From: Caldilineaceae bacterium
GTDB taxonomy: Bacteria; Chloroflexota; Anaerolineae; Caldilineales; Caldilineaceae
Assembly: GCA_020846635.1 (NCBI GenBank)
Contig: JADLDO010000054.1
Coordinates: forward strand, 1-64,000
Length of the DNA stretch: 64,000 bases
Reading direction: 5' to 3'
Part shown: one piece after another, positions 57,133 through 64,000 of the stretch
Position numbering within the stretch: the stretch's first letter is position 1
Layout: every line of letters begins with the position of its first letter
The notes under the pieces: model-generated
What the model was told of the DNA's origin: nothing
The model's input: the letters and a program-made list of their open reading frames with translations, nothing else
Database searches by the model: none
Program-made: the position numbers and the translations under genes

Positions 57133-58440
57133 GTGAGCCAATGGCAGCGATCTAAAGAACTATACGAACTCGCACAAGAAACCCTCGCCGGCGGCGTCAG
57201 CAGCAATGTGCGCTTATTGGGCAAACCTCACCCGCTTTTCTTTGAGCGCGCGGAAGGGGCGATGCTCTACGATGTCGACGGTAACGGCTACATCGACTAT
57301 GTACTGTCGCAAGGCCCCATGATTCTGGGCCATTCTCACCCTGCTGTGCTGGACGCGGTGAACAGCGCCATGCGCAAAGGGCAGCTCTACGCCGGTCAGC
57401 ATGAACTAGAGATTACCGTCGCCCAAAAGATGGTCGAGATCGTGCCATCTGCCGAACTCTGCCGCTTTGGCCTCAGCGGCTCCGAGATGGTGCAAGCCGC
57501 CATGCGCCTGGCGCGCGCCGCCACCGGGCGCAATCTTATCCTGCGCTTCGAGGGACACTATCACGGCTGGTTCGACAACGTATTGATCAGCGTCGCCCCG
57601 CCGCTCGACAAGGCAGGGCCACGCGAGCATCCCAATGTCCTCCCAGGAACCGTGGGCCAAACCCTCAGTTCGCTGGAGGATTTCGTCGTGCTGCCCTTCA
57701 ACGACCTGGCACTGGTCGAAGATCTCTTTGCGCGTCAGGGAGAAAGCATCGCCTGTATCATGCTCGAACCGATGATGTGCAACACCGGAGCCATTCCGCC
57801 CGAACCGGGCTTCCTGCAAGGGCTGCGCCGCCTGTGCGACCAGTACGGAACGATCCTCTTCTTCGACGAGACGATCACCGGCTTCCGCCTGAGCCTGGCA
57901 GGCGCGCAAGGCTATTTCGGTGTGACCCCGGATCTCTCCAGCTTTGCAAAGGCAATGGCAGGTGGCTTTGCCAACGCGGCTCTGGTGGGCAAGCGTGAAC
58001 TGATGATTCGCTTTGCTCAGGATGTCAATCACTCTGGAACCTTTAACAGCAACGTCATTTCAATGGCAGCTTCTGCCGCGGCCATCGCTGAACTTGAGCG
58101 CGACAATGGCGCGGTCTATCGCCACATCAACAAGCTCGGCACACAACTCATGACAGGCCTGGCCGATCTGGGTCGCCGACTCCAAATCCCGCTGCATGTC
58201 CAGGGGCTGCCCTGCTCCTTCCACGTCTCCTTCACAGAGGAGCCACCCCTGCGCGACTATCGCGACTGGGCGACAAAAGCCGACAAAGCTCGCTACAATG
58301 ATTTTTCCACTGCCATGCTGGAAAATGGTGTACGTCTCATCGGTCGCGGCATCTGGTACGTATCCGCAGCCCACACCGAAGCCCAGATCGCCCAAACCCT
58401 CGAAGCCGCAGAAAAATCCCTCGCCAAAGTCTACGCCTAA
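57133..58440 (+). CDS. Class III aminotransferase (glutamate-1-semialdehyde aminomutase-like)
   Basis: GGVSSNVRLLGKPHPLFFERAEGAMLYDVDGNGYIDYVLSQGPMILGHSHP, FDETITGFRLSLAGAQGYFGVTPDLSSFAKAMAGG (PLP Lys); GTG start. Confidence 0.9.
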   Translation: MSQWQRSKELYELAQETLAGGVSSNVRLLGKPHPLFFERAEGAMLYDVDGNGYIDYVLSQGPMILGHSHPAVLDAVNSAMRKGQLYAGQHELEITVAQKMVEIVPSAELCRFGLSGSEMVQAAMRLARAATGRNLILRFEGHYHGWFDNVLISVAPPLDKAGPREHPNVLPGTVGQTLSSLEDFVVLPFNDLALVEDLFARQGESIACIMLEPMMCNTGAIPPEPGFLQGLRRLCDQYGTILFFDETITGFRLSLAGAQGYFGVTPDLSSFAKAMAGGFANAALVGKRELMIRFAQDVNHSGTFNSNVISMAASAAAIAELERDNGAVYRHINKLGTQLMTGLADLGRRLQIPLHVQGLPCSFHVSFTEEPPLRDYRDWATKADKARYNDFSTAMLENGVRLIGRGIWYVSAAHTEAQIAQTLEAAEKSLAKVYA

Positions 58441-58449
58441 CCATCACCC

Positions 58450-58476
58450 CTCCCGGAAGCTTCAGGCTTCCGGGAG
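58450..58476. repeat. Dispersed hairpin repeat, copy D
   Basis: CTCCCGGAAGC-TTCAG-GCTTCCGGGAG, 11-bp arms, followed by AGTTTCTCTTTTTGG (terminator-like U-tract). Confidence 0.88.
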
Positions 58477-58501
58477 AGTTTCTCTTTTTGGTTGACACAC
58501 C

Positions 58502-59521
58502 CTACTTCCACATCAACGCCACACCCGTATACGCCTCCGGCTGGCGCAGCAACCCCTCATACGCCTGCTTAATATCCTCTGGCGGCAAGCAGTGCGAGAT
58601 CAACGGCTCCACATGCAGCTTGCCATTCTGAACCCACTCAAAGATCGTCATCTGCTTGCTATACTGCGAAGGGCGGTTGCCAATATCCGGGTAAATGGGC
58701 AGTGACCATTCCAGCGCCCCGCGCATCGTAATCATACGCAAATGCACATCCGACAGCAGTTCCGTCAAATTGCCCTCCACAGGCACGCGTGGCGAACCCA
58801 GGAGGATGAGCTGCCCAAAGCGCGCCGTTGCCGCCAATGCCTGCATCACGACAGCGCTATGCCCGACCGCATCCACCGCAATATTGGCCCCCTCTCCCCC
58901 GGTGATCTCCATCACCGCAGCATGGGCATCCTCCCTATCACCCCCCACCGTAAAGGGGATTCCGCACGCCTCCGCCACTTTGCGCCGCGACGCCACTGGG
59001 TCCACCCCAATCACACGGCAGCCGCGCACTCCAAAGGCCTGTGCTGCCAGGTTGCCAACCATTCCCAGCCCATAGACTGCCACCCAGGGCGTATCACGAA
59101 TCTCGGCGACATTGATGCTCGTCAACGCTACTCCCGCCATGCGCGTCGCCGCCGCCAACGTAGCATCCATCCCATCCGGCACAGGAATGACCAAACGTTG
59201 TTGGCTGATGATCACTGCGGAGCCATGCCTGCCATAGCTAAAGACGCGCTGCCCAACCTCGGCACGCGTCACCCCAGCACCCACAGCAAGCACCCTGCCT
59301 ACATTGGCATATCCGGATCGCCAGGGATAGGTACACCACTGGTTGGGCAAAAAGACCCGCGGCTCGCGCCCGGTATAGTTGGCAAGCTCTGTGCCTGCGC
59401 TAATAAAAGTCGCCTCGGTTTCGACCAGCAGCTCATCTGGCGCAAGCGCCGTTTCATCGATCTGCCATGTCTGAAGTTCAACTTCATTTTGGCCGGTCAC
59501 AACCACTTCTCGAATCTGCAT
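58502..59521 (-). CDS. MDR-family zinc-type alcohol dehydrogenase/L-threonine dehydrogenase-like
   Basis: TEATFISAGTELANYTGREP, GLGMVGNLAAQAFGVRGCRVIGVDP, MDR fold. Confidence 0.85.
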   Translation of the reverse strand: MQIREVVVTGQNEVELQTWQIDETALAPDELLVETEATFISAGTELANYTGREPRVFLPNQWCTYPWRSGYANVGRVLAVGAGVTRAEVGQRVFSYGRHGSAVIISQQRLVIPVPDGMDATLAAATRMAGVALTSINVAEIRDTPWVAVYGLGMVGNLAAQAFGVRGCRVIGVDPVASRRKVAEACGIPFTVGGDREDAHAAVMEITGGEGANIAVDAVGHSAVVMQALAATARFGQLILLGSPRVPVEGNLTELLSDVHLRMITMRGALEWSLPIYPDIGNRPSQYSKQMTIFEWVQNGKLHVEPLISHCLPPEDIKQAYEGLLRQPEAYTGVALMWK

Positions 59522-59700
59522 AACGAACTCCCCTAGATGGTCCGGGCATCATCGCCGCGGCACTCGTTTTGATGGTGCTTCCCTATACTTTTTACAAATT
59601 ATACCCTGTGTGCATTTTAACGGATTTGGGGGGAACGGCCCCTTGTGCTATCATTTTCGATTCTTGACATCCAACAACCATCCACCACGCCATCACAACC

Positions 59701-60492
59701 ATGCGACTCTTTTGGGAAATTGTCTCCCTGGCGCTGCGCCGTCAACTCACCTATCGCGCGGCGATGTGGGCCGGGCTTGCCACCAATATCTTCTTTGGCC
59801 TTCTGCGCGCCTTCGTCATGATCGCGCTCTATGATGCGCGCCCAGAAGTCGCCGGAGTCACCCTGCAAGAGGCCATCACCTACACCGCGCTCAGCCAGGC
59901 GATTATCGCCTATCTCAGTATCTTTGGCTGGTGGGATGTCATGGACTCCGTCAACAGCGGCGAAGTCGCCGCCGACATGCTGCGCCCCATGAGCTACCTC
60001 CGTTTCTGGATGGCAGCAGACTTAGGCCGCGCTCTGGTCAACATCGTCTTGCGTGGCTTCACCATCATCGCCATCTACGGCCTCTTTGTCGACCTCTCAC
60101 TTCCCCAGACGGCACGGCAGTGGCTAGCCCTGCCTCCGGCGCTCTTTTTCGGCTGGTTAGTCAGCTTTGGCTGGCGTTTCCTGGTCAACCTGGCGGCTTT
60201 CTGGACGCCCAACGCCCGTGGCATTGGCCGCTTTGCCTTTGGCCTCATCTGGGTCTTATCCGGTTTCTATATGCCGCTTCGTCTCTATCCCGACTGGTTT
60301 CGCACTCTCTGCGAACTCACTCCCTTCCCGTCTATGGTGAGTACACCCCTTCAAATCTTTCTGGGTCTGCTCGATGGGCCAGAGCTTCTTTGGGCCTTGT
60401 TCAACCAGATCCTCTGGTCGGTGATCCTCTTAGCCGTCGCACAACTTGTTCTGAACCGCGGCGTACGCCGGCTCGTCATCCAGGGCGGCTAA
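59701..60492 (+). CDS. ABC-2 family transporter permease
   Basis: Multi-TM; LRRQLTYRAAMWAGLATNIFFGLLRAFVMIALY; adjacent to a second permease and an ATPase. Confidence 0.85.
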   Translation: MRLFWEIVSLALRRQLTYRAAMWAGLATNIFFGLLRAFVMIALYDARPEVAGVTLQEAITYTALSQAIIAYLSIFGWWDVMDSVNSGEVAADMLRPMSYLRFWMAADLGRALVNIVLRGFTIIAIYGLFVDLSLPQTARQWLALPPALFFGWLVSFGWRFLVNLAAFWTPNARGIGRFAFGLIWVLSGFYMPLRLYPDWFRTLCELTPFPSMVSTPLQIFLGLLDGPELLWALFNQILWSVILLAVAQLVLNRGVRRLVIQGG

Positions 60493-60494
60493 CC

Positions 60495-61322
60495 ATGACC
60501 CGTTTGAACGCTCTAACCTACAATCTGGCGCTCTACTTGCGCCTAATCAGCATTCAAATCCGTTCCCAGTTGCAATATCCTGCTTCCTTCTGGCTGGATG
60601 TGGCGGGAACCGGGATTTCACTTGCAACTTTCTTTGTCTCTTTGGCGCTCATCCTCCAACGCTTTGGGAATCTGGGAGGCTGGCGTTTGGGCGAGATTGC
60701 CTTTCTCTTTGGATTGCTCGAGGCCTCCTTTGGTGTGATGGATATGATCTTCGCGGGCTTTGACCCGTCGAACTTTGGCCGTGGTGTGCGCCGCGGCACC
60801 TTTGATCAACTGCTGCTGCGCCCCGTCAACATCACGCTGCAAGTGCTGGGCGATGAGTTTGTGCTGCGTCGTATCGGGCGCATCGCGCAAGGTATAGTGA
60901 TCTTTATCATCGCGCTCAACCTCACCCATATCCACTGGACGCTGGGCAAAGTGATCTACCTGCCCTTTGTCGTTTTGGGAATCGTCACCTTCTTTGGCGG
61001 CCTCTTTATCATAGGTTCCACCATCACCTTCTGGACCGTGGAATCCATCGAGGTCATGAACATCTTTACCTATGGGAGCAGCGAAATGATCTCCTATCCG
61101 ATGCATATCTACCCGGATTGGCTGCGCTCATTCTTCACCTTCATTCTTCCCGCCGCGCTGCTCAACTACTACCCGGCGCTCTATTTTCTCGACAAACCCG
61201 ATCCCCTGGGGATGCCAATCGCGATGCGCTTCCTTTCACCCCTCGCCGGATTGCTCGTCCTGCTGGTTTCGCTGATCATCTGGCGCTTTGGCATTCGCCA
61301 TTACCAAAGCACCGGCACCTAG
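60495..61322 (+). CDS. ABC-2 family transporter permease
   Basis: Multi-TM; start MTRLNALTYNLALYLRL at 60495 (the track start 59931 overlaps the upstream gene). Confidence 0.87.
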   Translation: MTRLNALTYNLALYLRLISIQIRSQLQYPASFWLDVAGTGISLATFFVSLALILQRFGNLGGWRLGEIAFLFGLLEASFGVMDMIFAGFDPSNFGRGVRRGTFDQLLLRPVNITLQVLGDEFVLRRIGRIAQGIVIFIIALNLTHIHWTLGKVIYLPFVVLGIVTFFGGLFIIGSTITFWTVESIEVMNIFTYGSSEMISYPMHIYPDWLRSFFTFILPAALLNYYPALYFLDKPDPLGMPIAMRFLSPLAGLLVLLVSLIIWRFGIRHYQSTGT

Positions 61323-61351
61323 TTTTATACTTAGCGCAGGGAGCCGCCTCT

Positions 61352-62374
61352 ATGCCAAAAACAGAGTCACATACACACTCATACCCCATCATCCGGGTCG
61401 AAAAACTCTGCAAACACTTCACCGTGGCGAAACGCGCCGGCGGCATGATCGGCGCGCTGCGCAATGCGGTTGTCCGCAGCACCACCTTGATCCGCGCCGT
61501 GGACGATCTCACCTTTGAAATTCAACGGGGCGAACTCGTCGGCTATCTTGGCCCCAATGGTGCCGGAAAGTCCACTACTATCAAAATGCTCACAGGGCTG
61601 CTCGTCCCCACCAGTGGCGAGATTGCGATCAACGGCTTTGTCCCCTGGCGCGAACGGAGCCGCTATGTGGCGACCATTGGCGCGGTCTTTGGGCAGCGCA
61701 CCACCCTCTGGTGGGATCTGCCGGTCATCGACTCGCTCAACCTCCTGCGTCATGTCTATCGCATCCCCGAAGCCCTGTTCCAACACAACCTCGGTGAATT
61801 TCGCCGCATCCTCGAACTCGACGAATTTATCACCTCGCCGGTACGCTCTCTCTCACTCGGCCAAAGGATGCGCGCCGACCTCTGCGCCGCCATGCTCCAT
61901 GACCCCGATCTACTCTATCTCGATGAACCGACCATCGGCCTCGATGTCGTCGCCAAGGAGCGTATCCGTGAGTTCATCCGCCATATCAACCGCGAGCGCG
62001 GTGCGACCATCCTCCTCACCACCCATGATCTGCAAGACGTGGAAAAGCTCTGCGACCGCGTCATGATCATCGACCACGGTCGCCTTCTCTTTGACGGTGC
62101 GCTGGCCGATCTGCTCACGCGCTTTGGAGCCAAGCGCGAATTGGTGGTGGATATGGCCGAACATTATCCTTCACTCACGGTGGAAGGGGCCGAACTCACC
62201 GAGTATGAGGGGCTGCGCGCCACCTTCCAGTTCGACCGCGCCACGGTTACCGCCTCCGACCTGATCGGGCGAATCTCCGCGCAATATCGCATCCAAGACC
62301 TCAGCGTACGCGAGCCGGAGATCGAAAACACCATCCGCCGCATCTACCAAGACCGCTTACTAGAACAGGGTTAA
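61352..62374 (+). CDS. ABC-2 exporter ATP-binding protein
   Basis: GYLGPNGAGKSTTIKMLTGLLVPTSGEI, LSLGQRMRADLCAAMLHDPDLLYLDEPTIGLDV; start MPKTESH at 61352. Confidence 0.93.
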   Translation: MPKTESHTHSYPIIRVEKLCKHFTVAKRAGGMIGALRNAVVRSTTLIRAVDDLTFEIQRGELVGYLGPNGAGKSTTIKMLTGLLVPTSGEIAINGFVPWRERSRYVATIGAVFGQRTTLWWDLPVIDSLNLLRHVYRIPEALFQHNLGEFRRILELDEFITSPVRSLSLGQRMRADLCAAMLHDPDLLYLDEPTIGLDVVAKERIREFIRHINRERGATILLTTHDLQDVEKLCDRVMIIDHGRLLFDGALADLLTRFGAKRELVVDMAEHYPSLTVEGAELTEYEGLRATFQFDRATVTASDLIGRISAQYRIQDLSVREPEIENTIRRIYQDRLLEQG

Positions 62375-62433
62375 CGTGTTAAGTTTACAGTACAATGAGG
62401 ATTAAAATCAGCCCCTAACAGATTGGCCTACGC

Positions 62434-63282
62434 ATGAATTTCCTTGATATTGTCCAGCGCGACCAACCGCCTGTACCCTGGCGAGAGGGCGACAACATAC
62501 CCTGGAGCGACCCCGACTTTAGTGCGCGCATGTTGGCTGAACATCTTACCCAGGCGCATGATCGCGCCAGCCGTCGCACTCATCTCATCGACCAGCACGT
62601 CGGCTGGATTCACCAGCTTCTTTTGAACGGAGAGCCAAATAGAATCCTCGACTTGGGTTGTGGGCCTGGACTTTACTGCAGCCGGCTCGCCGCATTGGGC
62701 CATACATGCACAGGGATCGACTACTCTCCCGCCTCCATTGCCTATGCCACGGGGAAGGCCAAAGAGGATGCTCTCGCCTGCACCTACCACCACGCCGACA
62801 TACGTACTGCCGGCTATGGCAACGATTACGGATTGGTCATGTTGCTCTTTGGCGAGTTCAACGTCTTTGCACCTGCCGATGCAGCCAACATCCTTACCAA
62901 AGCGTATCAGGCTCTAAGGCCAGGTGGTCTGCTGCTCCTGGAACCCCACATCTATGACACATTACTACCTGGTGACAAGGCCGCGAACACCTGGTTCTCC
63001 AGCCCAGGTGGACTATTCTCACCGCTTCCGCACCTTCTCCTCATGGAGCAGCATTGGGACGAAACAATAGCTGTCCTTACAAACCGTTATTTCGTCATCG
63101 ACGCCGCAACAGCCTCCGTCACACGCTACGCCCAATCCATGCAGGCATACACAACCATGCAGTATCGGCAAGTTCTCACGAAAGCGGGCTTCAACGCGAT
63201 CAATATTCTGCCTGGCCTTGCCCATGACCGCATTACCCCTGACCCGGACTTTTACGCTATTGTCGCGCAAAAATCAAGCTAA
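62434..63282 (+). CDS. Class I SAM-dependent methyltransferase
   Basis: ILDLGCGPGLYCSRLAALGHTCTGIDYSPASIAYA; LRPGGLLLLEPH. Confidence 0.9.
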   Translation: MNFLDIVQRDQPPVPWREGDNIPWSDPDFSARMLAEHLTQAHDRASRRTHLIDQHVGWIHQLLLNGEPNRILDLGCGPGLYCSRLAALGHTCTGIDYSPASIAYATGKAKEDALACTYHHADIRTAGYGNDYGLVMLLFGEFNVFAPADAANILTKAYQALRPGGLLLLEPHIYDTLLPGDKAANTWFSSPGGLFSPLPHLLLMEQHWDETIAVLTNRYFVIDAATASVTRYAQSMQAYTTMQYRQVLTKAGFNAINILPGLAHDRITPDPDFYAIVAQKSS

Positions 63283-63306
63283 CCATATACTTCCCTGGAG
63301 GCAACT

Positions 63307-64000
63307 ATGAAGATCACCGATGTGCGTACCATCTTTGTCGACCGCTACCTCTTTGTCCAGGTCTATACCGATGAGGGCATCGTTGGGCTAGGTGAATCCG
63401 GTGCCTGGGGCTATTTGGAAGCATCAGCGGGCGCACTGGAAACCTTCAAACGCTACCTGATTGGGCAAGACCCGCTGCGCATCGAGCATCACTGGCAATA
63501 TCTCTACCGCTGGACCCACTTCCGCGGCGCGGCGATCATGGGCGCGCTGTCAGCAATCGACATTGCCCTCTGGGATATCGCAGGCAAGTTCTTTGGCGTG
63601 CCTGTCTATCAGTTGCTTGGCGGAAAGACCCGTGACAAAGCCCGCGTCTATTACCACGTCTTTGGCGACACGAAAGAGAAGCTCATCCAGGGCTGCCGTG
63701 AGGCCAAACGCCAGGGTTTCACAGCAGTCGGTCACCTGACACCCTTCTTGGATGAAGATCACGATGTGCCATTCTTCAAGACCCACGTCGATAAGATGCG
63801 CGATGCCATCGACACCGTGGCCGAATATCGCGACGCAGTGGGGCGCGAAGTGGACTTGTGCATCGAAATCCACCGTCGTCTGTCCCCTGCCGAAGCCATC
63901 GTCCTGGCGCGGGGCATCGAGGAGTTCCACCCCTATTTCTATGAAGACCCCATCCTGCCCGACAACTTCGATGCAATGGCGCTGGTCGCCCACAATATCC
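63307..64000 (+). CDS. Mandelate racemase/muconate lactonizing enzyme family protein, 3'-truncated by the window edge
   Basis: MKITDVRTIFVDRYLFVQVYTDEGIVGLGESGAWG, GALSAIDIALWDIAGKFFGVPVYQLLGGKTRDKARVY, YEDPILPDNFDAMA; no stop before 64000, so absent from the ORF track. Confidence 0.92.
   Translation, partial: MKITDVRTIFVDRYLFVQVYTDEGIVGLGESGAWGYLEASAGALETFKRYLIGQDPLRIEHHWQYLYRWTHFRGAAIMGALSAIDIALWDIAGKFFGVPVYQLLGGKTRDKARVYYHVFGDTKEKLIQGCREAKRQGFTAVGHLTPFLDEDHDVPFFKTHVDKMRDAIDTVAEYRDAVGREVDLCIEIHRRLSPAEAIVLARGIEEFHPYFYEDPILPDNFDAMALVAHNI

Overview
The window is 64 kb of dense, GC-rich bacterial chromosome. Gene content and style (MoxR/DUF58 module, Val/Thr-rich SH3 surface proteins, many carbohydrate ABC systems) suggest a Chloroflexota, Caldilinea-like organism; this is inference. 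Nearly all of it is coding. No rRNA operon, CRISPR array, prophage, transposase or integrase was found.

Left part (1-21 kb): tRNA-Ala(TGC), tRNA-Leu(TAG) and an unusual RNase P RNA gene; a minus-strand series of moaD-moaE fusion, moaC, moeA, amidase, ligA, SH3 protein and PHP-type polX; small lipoproteins; a large GH2 lacZ; a flippase-like protein, gdhA, an alcohol dehydrogenase and secDF.

Middle (21-33 kb): MoxR/DUF58/TM module, phosphoesterase, universal stress protein, SH3-Excalibur protein, FtsJ-like methyltransferase, purB, GNAT and Fe-ADH.

Right part (33-64 kb): a sugar/peptide uptake and catabolism region with a Dpp/Opp-type ABC operon, HpaI aldolase, GH127, msrA, M24 peptidase, TIM-barrel epimerase, SDR, a CUT1 ABC operon, M20 peptidase, IclR, class III aminotransferase, an ABC-2 exporter and a truncated enolase-superfamily gene at the right edge.

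Most interesting signals: (1) an insertion of about 120 aa in the C-terminal part of the beta-galactosidase, whose first half resembles the effector-associated (EAD) adaptor domains of bacterial conflict systems; (2) an RNase P RNA with an extra helix in J2/4 and an apparently covarying P4; (3) a tiny two-ORF operon broken by an in-frame TAG and an exact 11-bp tandem duplication; (4) four dispersed copies of a near-identical CCTCCCGGAAGC hairpin; (5) recurrent perfect 11-16 bp tandem duplications at gene edges; (6) stem-loops after the solute-binding gene in both ABC operons. All calls are by eye, with no database searches.
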